Shown here: positions 37,420-50,671 of the stretch, piece after piece
Position numbering within the stretch: position 1 is the first letter of the stretch
How the letters are laid out: each line of letters begins with the position of its first letter
Origin: Gibbula magus
Taxonomy: Eukaryota; Mollusca; Gastropoda; Trochida; Trochidae
DNA length: 64,000 nucleotides
Reading direction: 5' to 3'
NCBI GenBank assembly: GCA_936450465.1
Contig: OW388296.1
Span: 32,929,875-32,993,874, forward strand
Program-made: the position numbers and the translations under genes
The notes under the pieces: generated by a model
Databases searched by the model: none
What the model saw: only the letters and a program-made list of their open reading frames with translations
Told to the model about the DNA's origin: nothing

Positions 37420-39807
37420 TGGATATAGATTAAAAAGTAAGACAGATAGAGGAAATCCGAAATAACCATTCGATAGAACACAAGGTTATGAACATCTCAG
37501 CCAAGTTTGGTCCTGAAATATGCAGTTTGAAGAAAGTTATTAGCCTCGCTGTCAAGTAATGTAGATTGTGGTCTTCTCTGACTTAGAATAATTTCCGTGT
37601 TTTTCGGCCAAATTGGCTATGCGACTCTCTGTAAGAGTGGATATAGATTAAAAAGTAAGACAGATAAAGGGAATCCGAAATAACCATTCGATAGAACACA
37701 AGGTTATGAAAATCTCAGCCAAGTTTGGTCCTGAAAAATGCAGTTTGAAGAAAGTTATTAGCCTCGCTGTCAAGTAATGTAGATTGTGGTCTTCTCTGAC
37801 TTAGAATAATTTCCGTGTTTTTCGGCCAAATTGGCTATGCGACTCTCTGTAAGAGTGAATATAGATTAAAAAGTAAGACAGATAGAGGAAATCCGAAATA
37901 ACCATTCGATAGAACACAAGGTTATGAACATCTCAGCCAAGTTTGGTCCTGAAATATGCAGTTTGAAGAAAGTTATTAGCCTCGCTGTCAAGTAATGTAG
38001 ATTGTGGTCTTCTCTGACTTAGAATAATTTCCGTGTTTTTGGCCAAATTGGCTATGCGACTCTGTAAGAGTGAATATAGATTAAAAAGTAAGACAGATAG
38101 AGGAAATCCGAAATAACCATTCGATAGAACACAAGGTTATGAACATCTCAGCCAAGTTTGGTCCTGAAATATGCAGTTTGAAGAAAGTTATTAGCCTCGC
38201 TGTCAAGTAATGTAGTTTGTGGTCTTCTTTGACTTAGAATAATTTCCGTGTTTTTCGGCCAAATTGGCTATGCGACTCTCTGTAAGAGTGGATATAGATT
38301 AAAAAGTAAGACAGATAAAGGGAATCCGAAATAACCATTCGATAGAACACAAGGTTATGAACATCTCAGCCAAGTTTGGTCCTGAAATATGCAGTTTGAA
38401 GAAAGTTATTAGCCTCGCTGTCAAGTAATGTAGTTTGTGGTCTTCTTTGACTTAGAATAATTTCCGTGTTTTTCGGCCAAATTGGCTATGCGACTCTCTG
38501 TAAGAGTGGATATAGATTAAAAAGTAAGACAGATAAAGGGAATCCGAAATAACCATTCGATAGAACACAAGGTTATGAACATCTCAGCCAAGTTTGGTCC
38601 TGAAATATGCAGTTTGAAGAAAGTTATTAGCCTCGCTGTCAAGTAATGTAGATTGTGGTCTTCTCTGACTTAGAATAATTTCCGTGTTTTTCGGCCAAAT
38701 TGGCTATGCGACTCTGTAAGATTGGATATAGATTAAAAAGTAAGACAGATAGAGGAAATCCGAAATAACCATTCGATAGAACACAAGGTTATGAACATCT
38801 CAGCCAAGTTTGGTCCTGAAATATGCAGTTTGAAGAAAGTTATTAGCCTCGCTGTCAAGTAATGTAGATTGTGGTCTTCTCTGACTTAGAATAATTTCCG
38901 TGTTTTTGGCCAAATTGGCTATGCGACTCTGTAAGAATGAATATAGATTAAAAAGTAAGACAGATAGAGGAAATCCGAAATAACCATTCGATAGAACACA
39001 AGGTTATGAACATCTCAGCCAAGTTTGGTCCTGAAATATGCAGTTTGAAGAAAGTTATTAGCCTCGCTGTCAAGTAATGTAGTTTGTGGTCTTCTTTGAC
39101 TTAGAATAATTTCCGTGTTTTTCGGCCAAATTGGCTATGCGACTCTCTGTAAGAGTGGATATAGATTAAAAAGTAAGACAGATAAAGGGAATCCGAAATA
39201 ACCATTCGATAGAACACAAGGTTATGAACATCTCAGCCAAGTTTGGTCCTGAAATATGCAGTTTGAAGAAAGTTATTAGCCTCGCTGTCAAGTAATGTAG
39301 ATTGTGGTCTTCTCTGACTTAGAATAATTTCCGTGTTTTTCGGCCAAATTGGCTATGCGACTCTGTAAGAGTGAATATAGATTAAAAAGTAAGACAGATA
39401 GAGGAAATCCGAAATAACCATTCGATAGAACACAAGGTTATGAACATCTCAGCCAAGTTTGGTCCTGAAATATGCAGTTTGAAGAAAGTTATTAGCCTCG
39501 CTGTCAAGTAATGTAGTTTGTGGTCTTCTTTGACTTAGAATAATTTCCGTGTTTTTGTGCCAAATTGGCTATGCGACTCTCTGTAAGAGTGAATATAGAT
39601 TAAAAAGTAAGACAGATAGAGGGAATCCGAAATAACCATTCGATAGAACACAAGCTTATGAACATCTCAGCCAAGTTTGGTCCTGAAATATGCAGTTTGA
39701 AGAAAGTTATTAGCCTCGCTGTCAAGTAATGTAGTTTGTGGTCTTCTTTGACTTAGAATAATTTCCGTGTTTTTCGGCCAAATTGGCTATGCGACTCTCT
39801 GTAAGAG

Positions 39808-40025
39808 TGAATATAGATTAAAAAGTAAGACAGATAGAGGAAATCCGAAATAACCATTCGATAGAACACAAGGTTATGAACATCTCAGCCAAGTTTGGTC
39901 CTGAAATATGCAGTTTGAAGAAAGTTATTAGCCTCGCTGTCAAGTAATGTAGTTTGTGGTCTTCTTTGACTTAGAATAATTTCCGTGTTTTTCGGCCAAA
40001 TTGGCTATGCGACTCTCTGTAAGAG
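39808..40025 (+). repeat. Reference (consensus-type) 218-bp monomer
   Basis: This copy carries the commonest allele at most variable positions and can serve as the type monomer. In monomer coordinates (t of tgaatatag = 1): A-rich block attaaaaagtaa near 10-21; gataga / gaggaaatcc near 26-39; attcgataga near 49-58; caaggttatg 62-71; catctcagccaag near 74-86; gcagtttgaagaaag near 113-127; gcctcgctgtcaag near 134-147; cttctttgacttag near 154-167; T-tract plus cggcc 181-190; dyad GCCAAATTGGC 188-198; dyad ACTCT-n5-AGAGT from 205 into the next monomer. No gene-like feature is seen. The start phase is arbitrary. Confidence 0.93.
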
Positions 40026-40243
40026 TGGATATTGATTAAAAAGTAAGACAGATAAAGGGAATCCGAAATAACCATTCGATAGAACACAAGGTTATGAACA
40101 TCTCAGCCAAGTTTGGTCCTGAAATATGCAGTTTGAAGAAAGTTATTAGCCTCGCTGTCAAGTAATGTAGTTTGTGGTCTTCTTTGACTTAGAATAATTT
40201 CCGTGTTTTTCGGCCAAATTGGCTATGCGACTGTCTGTAAGAG

Positions 40244-42853
40244 TGGATATAGATTAAAAAGTAAGACAGATAAAGGGAATCCGAAATAACCATTCGATAG
40301 AACACAAGGTTATGAACATCTCAGCCAAGTTTGGTCCTGAAATATGCAGTTTGAAGAAAGTTATTAGCCTCGCTGTCAAGTAATGTAGTTTGTGGTCTTC
40401 TTTGACTTAGAATAATTTCCGTGTTTTTGTGCAAAATTGGCTATGCGACTCTCTGTAAGATTGGATATAGATTAAAAAGTAAGACAGATAAAGGGAATCC
40501 GAAATAACCATTCGATAGAACACAAGGTTATGAACATCTCAGCCAAGTTTGGTCCTGAAATATGCAGTTTGAAGAAAGTTATTAGCCTCGCTGTCAAGTA
40601 ATGTAGTTTGTGGTCTTCTTTGACTTAGAATAATTTCCGTGTTTTTCGGCCAAATTGGCTATGCGACTCTCTGTAAGAGTGAATATAGATTAAAAAGTAA
40701 GACAGATAGAGGAAATCCGAAATAACCATTCGATAGAACACAAGGTTATGAACATCTCAGCCAAGTTTGGTCCTGAAATATGCAGTTTGAAGAAAGTTAT
40801 TAGCCTCGCTGTCAAGTAATGTAGATTGTGGTCTTCTCTGACTTAGAATAATTTCCGTGTTTTTCGGCCAAATTGGCTCTGCGACTCTGTAAGAGTGAAT
40901 ATAGATTAAAAAGTAAGACAGATAGAGGAAATCCGAAATAACCATTCGATAGAACACAAGGTTATGAACATCTCAGCCAAGTTTGGTTCTGAAATATGCA
41001 GTTTGAAGAAAGTTATTAGCCTCGCTGTCAAGTAATGTAGTTTGTGGTCTTCTTTGACTTAGAATAATTTCCGTGTTTTTGTGCCAAATTGGCTATGCGA
41101 CTCTCTGTAAGAGTGGATATAGATTAAAAAGTAAGACAGATAAAGGGAATCCGAAATAACCATTCGATAGAACACAAGGTTATGAACATCTCAGCCAAGT
41201 TTGGTCCTGAAATATGCAGTTTGAAGAAAGTTATTAGCCTCGCTGTCAAGTAATGTAGTTTGTGGTCTTCTTTGACTTAGAATAATTTCCGTGTTTTTCG
41301 GCCAAATTGGCTATGCGACTCTCTGTAAGAGTGAATATAGATTTAAAAGTAAGACAGATAGAGGGAATCCGAAATAACCATTCGATAGAACACAAGGTTA
41401 TGAACATCTCAGCCAAGTTTGGTCCTGAAATATGCAGTTTGAAGAAAGTTATTAGCCTCGCTGTCAAGTAATGTAGTTTGTGGTCTTCTTTGACTTAGAA
41501 TAATTTCCGTGTTTTTCGGCCAAATTGGCTATGCGACTCTCTGTAAGAGTGGATATAGATTAAAAAGTAAGACAGATAAAGGGAATCCGAAATAACCATT
41601 CGATAGAACACAAGGTTATGAACATCTCAGCCAAGTTTGGTCCTGAAATATGCAGTTTGAAGAAAGTTATTAGCCTCGCTGTCAAGTAATGTAGTTTGTG
41701 GTCTTCTTTGACTTAGAATAATTTCCGTGTTTTTGTGCAAAATTGGCTATGCGACTCTCTGTAAGATTGGATATAGATTAAAAAGTAAGACAGATAAAGG
41801 GAATCCGAAATAACCATTCGATAGAACACAAGGTTATGAACATCTCAGCCAAGTTTGGTCCTGAAATATGCAGTTTGAAGAAAGTTATTAGCCTCGCTGT
41901 CAAGTAATGTAGTTTGTGGTCTTCTTTGACTTAGAATAATTTCCGTGTTTTTCGGCCAAATTGGCTATGCGACTCTCTGTAAGAGTGAATATAGATTAAA
42001 AAGTAAGACAGATAGAGGAAATCCGAAATAACCATTCGATAGAACACAAGGTTATGAACATCTCAGCCAAGTTTGGTCCTGAAATATGCAGTTTGAAGAA
42101 AGTTATTAGCCTCGCTGTCAAGTAATGTAGATTGTGGTCTTCTCTGACTTAGAATAATTTCCGTGTTTTTCGGCCAAATTGGCTATGCGACTCTGTAAGA
42201 GTGAATATAGATTAAAAAGTAAGACAGATAGAGGAAATCCGAAATAACCATTCGATAGAACACAAGGTTATGAACATCTCAGCCAAGTTTGGTTCTGAAA
42301 TATGCAGTTTGAAGAAAGTTATTAGCCTCGCTGTCAAGTAATGTAGTTTGTGGTCTTCTTTGACTTAGAATAATTTCCGTGTTTTTGTGCCAAATTGGCT
42401 ATGCGACTCTCTGTAAGAGTGGATATAGATTAAAAAGTAAGACAGATAAAGGGAATCCGAAATAACCATTCGATAGAACACAAGGTTATGAACATCTCAG
42501 CCAAGTTTGGTCCTGAAATATGCAGTTTGAAGAAAGTTATTAGCCTCGCTGTCAAGTAATGTAGTTTGTGGTCTTCTTTGACTTAGAATAATTTCCGTGT
42601 TTTTCGGCCAAATTGGCTATGCGACTCTCTGTAAGAGTGAATATAGATTAAAAAGTAAGACAGATAGAGGAAATCCGAAATAACCATTCGATAGAACACA
42701 AGGTTATGAACATCTCAGCCAAGTTTGGTCCTGAAATATGCAGTTTGAAGAAAGTTATTAGCCTCGCTGTCAAGTAATGTAGTTTGTGGTCTTCTTTGAC
42801 TTAGAATAATTTCCGTGTTTTTCGGCCAAATTGGCTATGCGACTCTGTAAGAG
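40244..42853 (+). repeat. HOR: six-monomer tandem duplication, 1306 and 1304 bp
   Basis: 40244-41549 and 41550-42853 match in order: gtgcaaaatt-agattgg; gataaaggg-cggcc; tagattg 216-bp; tttggttc-gtgcc; gataaaggg-cggcc; gaatatag-cggcc. Differences: ggctctgcg near 40877, atttaaaag and gagggaatcc in 41332-41549, and a CT contraction in the last monomer of copy 2. Confidence 0.9.
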
Positions 42854-43503
42854 TGAATATAGATTAAAAAGTAAGACAGATAGAGGAAATCCGAAATAAC
42901 CATTCGATAGAACACAAGGTTATGAACATCTCAGCCAAGTTTGGTCCTGAAATATGCAGTTTGAAGAAAGTTATTAGCCTCGCTGTCAAGTAATGTAGAT
43001 TGTGGTCTTCTCTGACTTAGAATAATTTCCGTGTTTTTCGGCCAAATTGGCTATGCGACTCTGTAAGAGTGAATATAGATTAAAAAGTAAGACAGATAGA
43101 GGAAATCCGAAATAACCATTCGATAGAACACAAGGTTATGAACATCTCAGCCAAGTTTGGTTCTGAAATATGCAGTTTGAAGAAAGTTATTAGCCTCGCT
43201 GTCAAGTAATGTAGTTTGTGGTCTTCTTTGACTTAGAATAATTTCCGTGTTTTTCTGCCAAATTGGCTATGCGACTCTCTGTAAGATTGGATATAGATTA
43301 AAAAGTAAGACAGATAGAGGGAATCCGAAATAACCATTCGATAGAACACAAGGTTATGAACATCTCAGCCAAGTTTGGTCCTGAAATATGCAGTTTGAAG
43401 AAAGTTATTAGCCTCGCTGTCAAGTAATGTAGTTTGTGGTCTTCTTTGACTTAGAATAATTTCCGTGTTTTTCGGCCAAATTGGCTATGCGACTCTGTAA
43501 GAG

Positions 43504-44155
43504 TGAATATAGATTAAAAAGTAAGACAGATAGAGGAAATCCGAAATAACCATTCGATAGAACACAAGGTTATGAACATCTTAGCCAAGTTTGATCCTGA
43601 AATATGCAGTTTGAAGAAAGTTATTAGCCTCGTTGTCAAGTAATGTAGTTTGTGGTCTTCTTTGACTTAGAATAATTTCCGTGTTGTTGTGCCAAATTGG
43701 CTATGCGACTCTCTGTAAGAGTGAATATAGATTAAAAAGTAAGACAGATAGAGGAAATCCGAAATAGCCATTCGATAGAACACAAGGTAATGAACATCTC
43801 AGCCAAGTGTTGTCCTGAAATATGCAGTTTGAAGAAAGTTATTAGCCTCGCTGTCAAGTAATGTAGTTTGTGGTCTTCTCTGACTTAGAATAATTTCCGT
43901 GTTTTTCGGCCAAATTGGCTATGCGACTCTGTAAGAGTGAACATAGATTAAAAATTAAGACAGATAGAGGAAATCCGAAATAACCATTCGATAGAACACA
44001 AGGTTATGAACATCTCAGCCAAGTTTGGTCCTGAAATATGCAGTTTGAAGAAAGTTATTAGCCTCGCTGTCAAGTAATGTAGTTTGTGGTCTTCTTTGAC
44101 TTAGAATAATTTCCGTGTTTTTGTGCCAAATTGGCTATGCGACTCTCTGTAAGAG
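43504..44155 (+). repeat. Three-monomer block, copied at 45674-46325
   Basis: Order: cttagcc-tttgatcc-cgttgtcaag-gttgtgcc; agcc-ggtaa-gtgttgtcc with CT contraction; then a third monomer (tgaacatag-aaaattaag here, aagtaagagag at 46108). Offset 2170 bp. It resembles the zone 4 HOR at 24611-25262, where the first monomer has cgttgtaaag. A partial further copy is at 46762-47413. Confidence 0.85.
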
Positions 44156-45673
44156 TGGATATAGATTAAAAAGTAAGACAGATAGAGGGAATCCGAAATA
44201 ACCATTCGATAGAACACAAGCTTATGAACATCTCAGCCAAGTTTGGTCCTGAAATATGCAGTTTGAAGAAAGTTATTAGCCTCGCTGTCAAGTAATGTAG
44301 TTTGTGGTCTTCTTTGACTTAGAATAATTTCCGTGTTTTTGTGCCAAATTGGCTATGCGACTCTCTGTAAGAGTGGATATAGATTAAAAAGTAAGACAGA
44401 TAGAGGGAATCCGAAATAACCATTCGATAGAACACAAGCTTATGAACATCTCAGCCAAGTTTGGTCCTGAAATATGCAGTTTGAAGAAAGTTATTAGCCT
44501 CGCTGTCAAGTAATGTAGTTTGTGGTCTTCTTTGACTTAGAATAATTTCCGTGTTTTTCGGCCAAATTGGCTATGCGACTCTCTGTAAGAGTGAATATAG
44601 ATTAAAAAGTAAGACAGATAGAGGAAATCCGAAATAACCATTCGATAGAACACAAGGTTATGAACATCTCAGCCAAGTTTGGTCCTGAAATATGCAGTTT
44701 GAAGAAAGTTATTAGCCTCGCTGTCAAGTAATGTAGATTGTGGTCTTCTCTGACTTAGAATAATTTCCGTGTTTTTGGCCAAATTGGCTATGCGACTCTG
44801 TAAGAGTGAATATAGATTAAAAAGTAAGACAGATAGAGGAAATCCGAAATAACCATTCGATAGAACACAAGGTTATGAACATCTCAGCCAAGTTTGGTCC
44901 TGAAATATGCAGTTTGAAGAAAGTTATTAGCCTCGCTGTCAAGTAATGTAGATTGTGGTCTTCTCTGACTTAGAATAATTTCCGTGTTTTTGGCCAAATT
45001 GGCTATGCGACTCTGTAAGAGTGAATATAGATTAAAAAGTAAGACAGATAGAGGAAATCCGAAATAACCATTCGATAGAACACAAGGTTATGAACATCTC
45101 AGCCAAGTTTGGTCCTGAAATATGCAGTTTGAAGAAAGTTATTAGCCTCGCTGTCAAGTAATGTAGTTTGTGGTCTTCTTTGACTTAGAATAATTTCCGT
45201 GTTTTTGTGCCAAATTGGCTATGCGACTCTCTGTAAGATTGGATATAGATTAAAAAGTAAGACAGATAGAGGGAATCCGAAATAACCATTCGATAGAACA
45301 CAAGGTTATGAACATCTCAGCCAAGTTTGGTCCTGAAATATGCAGTTTGAAGAAAGTTATTAGCCTCGCTGTCAAGTAATGTAGTTTGTGGTCTTCTTTG
45401 ACTTAGAATAATTTCCGTGTTTTTCGGCCAAATTGGCTATGCGACTCTCTGTAAGAGTGAATATAGATTAAAAAGTAAGACAGATAGAGGAAATCCGAAA
45501 TAACCATTCGATAGAATATAAGGTTATGAACATCTCAGCCAAGTTTGGTCCTGAAATATGCAGTTTGAAGAAAGTTATTAGCCTCGCTGTCAAGTAATGT
45601 AGATTGTGGTCTTCTCTGACTTAGAATAATTTCCGTGTTTTTCGGCCAAATTGGCTATGCGACTCTGTAAGAG

Positions 45674-46325
45674 TGAATATAGATTAAAAAGTAAGACAGA
45701 TAGAGGAAATCCGAAATAACCATTCGATAGAACACAAGGTTATGAACATCTTAGCCAAGTTTGATCCTGAAATATGCAGTTTGAAGAAAGTTATTAGCCT
45801 CGTTGTCAAGTAATGTAGTTTGTGGTCTTCTTTGACTTAGAATAATTTCCGTGTTGTTGTGCCAAATTGGCTATGCGACTCTCTGTAAGAGTGAATATAG
45901 ATTAAAAAGTAAGACAGATAGAGGAAATCCGAAATAGCCATTCGATAGAACACAAGGTAATGAACATCTCAGCCAAGTGTTGTCCTGAAATATGCAGTTT
46001 GAAGAAAGTTATTAGCCTCGCTGTCAAGTAATGTAGTTTGTGGTCTTCTCTGACTTAGAATAATTTCCGTGTTTTTCGGCCAAATTGGCTATGCGACTCT
46101 GTAAGAGTGAATATAGATTAAAAAGTAAGAGAGATAGAGGAAATCCGAAATAACCATTCGATAGAACACAAGGTTATGAACATCTCAGCCAAGTTTGGTC
46201 CTGAAATATGCAGTTTGAAGAAAGTTATTAGCCTCGCTGTCAAGTAATGTAGTTTGTGGTCTTCTTTGACTTAGAATAATTTCCGTGTTTTTGTGCCAAA
46301 TTGGCTATGCGACTCTCTGTAAGAG
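45674..46325 (+). repeat. Second copy of the three-monomer block
   Basis: As 43504-44155, but the third monomer has aagtaagagag, which recurs at 47196. Confidence 0.83.
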
Positions 46326-48281
46326 TGGATATAGATTAAAAAGTAAGACAGATAAAGGGAATCCGAAATAACCATTCGATAGAACACAAGGTTATGAACA
46401 TCTCAGCCAAGTTTGGTCCTGAAATATGCAGTTTGAAGAAAGTTATTAGCCTCGCTGTCAAGTAATGTAGTTTGTGGTCTTCTTTGACTTAGAATAATTT
46501 CCGTGTTTTTGTGCCAAATTGGCTATGCGACTCTCTGTAAGAGTGGATATAGATTAAAAAGTAAGACAGATAAAGGGAATCCGAAATAACCATTCGATAG
46601 AACACAAGGTTATGAACATCTCAGCCAAGTTTGGTCCTGAAATATGCAGTTTGAAGAAAGTTATTAGCCTCGCTGTCAAGTAATGTAGTTTGTGGTCTTC
46701 TTTGACTTAGAATAATTTCCGTGTTTTTGTGCCAAATTGGCTATGCGACTCTCTGTAAGAGTGGATATAGATTAAAAAGTAAGACAGATAGAGGGAATCC
46801 GAAATAACCATTCGATAGAACACAAGCTTATAAAAATCTCAGCCAAGTTTGGTCCTGAAATATGCAGTTTGAAGAAAGTTATTAGCCTCGCTGTCAAGTA
46901 ATGTAGTTTGTGGTCTTCTTTGACTTAGAATAATTTCCGTGTTGTTGTGCCAAATTGGCTATGCGACTCTCTGTAAGAGTGAATATAGATTAAAAAGTAA
47001 GACAGATAGAGGAAATCCGAAATAGCCATTCGATAGAACACAAGGTAATGAACATCTCAGCCAAGTGTTGGCCTGAAATATGCAGTTTGAAGAAAGTTAT
47101 TAGCCTCGCTGTCAAGTAATGTAGTTTGTGGTCTTCTCTGACTTAGAATAATTTCCGTGTTTTTCGGCCAAATTGGCTATGCGACTCTGTAAGAGTGAAT
47201 ATAGATTAAAAAGTAAGAGAGATAGAGGAAATCCGAAATAACCATTCGATAGAACACAAGGTTATGAACATCTCAGCCAAGTTTGGTCCTGAAATATGCA
47301 GTTTGAAGAAAGTTATTAGCCTCGCTGTCAAGTAATGTAGTTTGTGGTCTTCTTTGACTTAGAATAATTTCCGTGTTTTTCGGCCAAATTGGCTATGCGA
47401 CTCTCTGTAAGAGTGGATATAGATTAAAAAGTAAGACAGATAAAGGGAATCCGAAATAACCATTCGATAGAACACAAGGTTATGAACATCTCAGCCAAGT
47501 TTGGTCCTGAAATATGCAGTTTGAAGAAAGTTATTAGCCTCGCTGTCAAGTAATGTAGTTTGTGGTCTTCTTTGACTTAGAATAATTTCCGTGTTTTTCG
47601 GCCAAATTGGCTATGCGACTCTCTGTAAGAGTGAATATAGATTAAAAAGTAAGACAGATAGAGGAAATCCGAAATAACCATTCGATAGAACACAAGGTTA
47701 TGAACATCTCAGCCAAGTTTGGTCCTGAAATATGCAGTTTGAAGAAAGTTATTAGCCTCGCTGTCAAGTAATGTAGATTGTGATCTTCTCTGACTTAGAA
47801 TAATTTCCGTGTTTTTCGGCCAAATTGGCTATGCGACTCTGTAAGAGTGAATATAGATTAAAAAGTAAGACAGATAGAGGAAATCCGAAATAACCATTCG
47901 ATAGAACACAAGCTTATGAACATCTTAGCCAAGTTTGATCCTGAAATATGCAGTTTGAAGAAAGTTATTAGCCTCGTTGTCAAGTAATGTAGTTTGTGGT
48001 CTTCTTTGACTTAGAATAATTTCTGTGTTTTTGGGGCAAATTGGCTATGCGACTCTCTGTAAGAGTGAATATAGATTAAAAAGTAAGACAGATAGAGGAA
48101 ATCCGAAATAACCATTCGATAGAACACAAGCTGATGAACATCTCAGCCAAGTGTTGTCCTGAAAAATGCAGTTTGAAGAAAGTTATTAGCCTCGCTGTCA
48201 AGTAATGTAGTTTGGGCTCGTCTTTGACTTAGAATAATTTCCGTGTTTTTCGGCCAAATTGGCTATGCGACTCTGTAAGAG

Positions 48282-49369
48282 TGAATATAGATTAAAAAGT
48301 AAGACAGATAGAGGAAATCCGAAATAACCATTCGATAGAACACAAGCTTATGAACATCTCAGCCAAGTTTGGTCCTGAAATATGCAGTTTGAAGAAAGTT
48401 ATTAGCCTCGCTGTCAAGTAATGTAGTTTGTGGTCTTCTTTGACTTAGAATAATTTCCGTGTTTTTGTGCCAAATTGGCTATGCGACTCTCTGTAAGAGT
48501 GGATATAGATTAAAAAGTAAGACAGATAAAGGGAATCCGAAATAACCATTCGATAGAACACAAGGTTATGAACATCTCAGCCAAGTTTGGTCCTGAAATA
48601 TGCAGTTTGAAGAAAGTTATTAGCCTCGCTGTCAAGTAATGTAGTTTGTGGTCTTCTTTGACTTAGAATAATTTCCGTGTTTTTCGGCCAAATTGGCTAT
48701 GCGACTCTCTGTAAGAGTGGATATAGATTAAAAAGTAAGACAGATAAAGGGAATCCGAAATAACCATTCGATAGAACACAAGGTTATGAACATCTCAGCC
48801 AAGTTTGGTCCTGAAATATGCAGTTTGAAGAAAGTTATTAGCCTCGCTGTCAAGTAATGTAGATTGTGGTCTTCTCTGACTTAGAATAATTTCTGTGTTT
48901 TTGGGGCAAATTGGCTATGCGACTCTCTGTAAGAGTGAATATAGATTAAAAAGTAAGACAGATAGAGGAAATCCGAAATAACCATTCGATAGAACACAAG
49001 GTTATGGACATCTCAGCCAAGTTTGGTCCTGAAATATGCAGTTTGAAGAAAGTTATTAGCCTCGCTGTCAAGTAATGTAGATTGTGGTCTTCTCTGACTT
49101 AGAATAATTTCCGTGTTTTTCGGCCAAATTGGCTATGCGACTCTGTAAGAGTGAATATAGATTAAAAAGTAAGACAGATAGAGGAAATCCGAAATAACCA
49201 TTCGATAGAACACAAGGTTATGAACATCTTAGCCAAGTTTGATCCTGAAATATGCAGTTTGAAGAAAGTTATTAGCCTCGTTGTCAAGTAATGTAGTTTG
49301 TGGTCTTCTTTGACTTAGAATAATTTCCGTGTTTTTGTGCCAAATTGGCTATGCGACTCTCTGTAAGAG
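48282..49369 (+). repeat. Five-monomer block, 1088 bp, copied at 51970-53057
   Basis: Same order in both at an offset of 3688 bp: gctta-gtgcc; gataaaggg-cggcc; gataaaggg-tagattg-ggggcaaatt; ggttatggac 216-bp; cttagcc-cgttgtcaag. The last linker differs (gtgcc versus gttgtgcc). Confidence 0.87.
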
Positions 49370-50671
49370 TGGATATAGATTAAAAAGTAAGACAGATAAA
49401 GGGAATCCGAAATAACCATTCGATAGAACACAAGGTTATGAACATCTCAGCCAAGTTTGGTCCTGAAATATGCAGTTTGAAGAAAGTTATTAGCCTCGCT
49501 GTCAAGTAATGTAGTTTGTGGTCTTCTTTGACTTAGAATAATTTCCGTGTTTTTCGGCCAAATTGGCTATGCGACTCTCTGTAAGAGTGAATATAGATTA
49601 AAAAGTAAGACAGATAGAGGAAATCCGAAATAACCATTCGATAGAACACAAGGTTATGAACATCTCAGCCAAGTTTGGTCCTGAAATATGCAGTTTGAAG
49701 AAAGTTATTAGCCTCGCTGTCAAGTAATGTAGATTGTGGTCTTCTCTGACTTAGAATAATTTCCGTGTTTTTCGGCCAAATTGGCTATGCGACTCTGTAA
49801 GAGTGAATATAGATTAAAAAGTAAGACAGATAGAGGAAATCCGAAATAACCATTCGATAGAACACAAGGTTATGAACATCTTAGCCAAGTTTGATCCTGA
49901 AATATGCAGTTTGAAGAAAGTTATTAGCCTCGTTGTCAAGTAATGTAGTTTGTGGTCTTCTTTGACTTAGAATAATTTCTGTGTTTTTGGGGCAAATTGG
50001 CTATGCGACTCTGTAAGAGTGAATATAGATTAAAAAGTAAGACAGATAGAGGAAATCCGAAATAACCATTCGATAGAACACAAGGTTATGAACATCTCAG
50101 CCAAGTTTGGTCCTGAAATATGCAGTTTGAAGAAAGTTATTAGCCTCGCTGTCAAGTAATGTAGTTTGTGGTCTTCTTTGACTTAGAATAATTTCCGTGT
50201 TTTTGTGCCAAATTGGCTATGCGACTCTCTGTAAGAGTGGATATAGATTAAAAAGTAAGACAGATAAAGGGAATCCGAAATAACCATTCGATAGAACACA
50301 AGGTTATGAACATCTCAGCCAAGTTTGGTCCTGAAATATGCAGTTTGAAGAAAGTTATTAGCCTCGCTGTCAAGTAATGTAGTTTGTGGTCTTCTTTGAC
50401 TTAGAATAATTTCCGTGTTTTTCGGCCAAATTGGCTATGCGACTCTCTGTAAGAGTGAATATAGATTAAAAAGTAAGACAGATAGAGGAAATCCGAAATA
50501 ACCATTCGATAGAACACAAGGTTATGAACATCTCAGCCAAGTTTGGTCCTGAAATATGCAGTTTGAAGAAAGTTATTAGCCTCGCTGTCAAGTAATGTAG
50601 ATTGTGGTCTTCTCTGACTTAGAATAATTTCCGTGTTTTTCGGCCAAATTGGCTATGCGACTCTGTAAGAG

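Larger units (their letters stand above)
28521..39371 (+). repeat. Array zone 5: regular HOR zone built on a 215+218-bp dimer
   Basis: Fifty monomers with 15 of the 17 classic 215-bp copies. Types: A (215 bp, tagattg, ggcc), B (218 bp, cggcc), C (tggat, gataaaggg, cggcc), D (as C with gtgcaaaatt, followed by agattgg), E (gataaaggg with tagattg). A is almost always followed by B. Units seen: ABE 651 bp, ABCD 869 bp, ABABD 1084 bp, ABABCD 1302 bp. By eye this is the most homogeneous part of the window. No genes. Confidence 0.9.
39372..48065 (+). repeat. Array zone 6: mixed HORs with gataaaggg and cttagcc-cgttgtcaag monomers
   Basis: Forty monomers. gataaaggg alternates with gaggaaatcc; cttagcc/tttgatcc/cgttgtcaag blocks lie at 43504, 45674 and 47848. 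The last two classic 215-bp monomers are at 44592 and 44807. Private: atattgatt near 40031, tataaaaatctc near 46829, tgatcttctc near 47782. No genes. Confidence 0.87.

Noticed and set aside
39850..39870. RNA polymerase III B-box-like attcgatag, hinting at a tRNA-derived SINE origin
   Set aside because: It matches only 5 of 7 fixed positions of the B box, and no credible A box lies at the proper distance upstream.
39808..40025. The 218-bp monomer as a dimer of two about 109-bp halves
   Set aside because: Comparison of the two halves by eye gave only short A/T-rich similarities (for example gttattag versus gaataattt), not a convincing ancestral duplication.
48131..48180. Hammerhead-ribozyme-like core (ctgatga followed by gaaa; also at 50737 and 51603)
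   Set aside because: Some satellites do encode hammerheads, so I checked. The ctgatga arises from a rare ggttatga to gctgatga change in three monomers, and I see no stem II between the core motifs and no clear stem I/III with a cleavage triplet.
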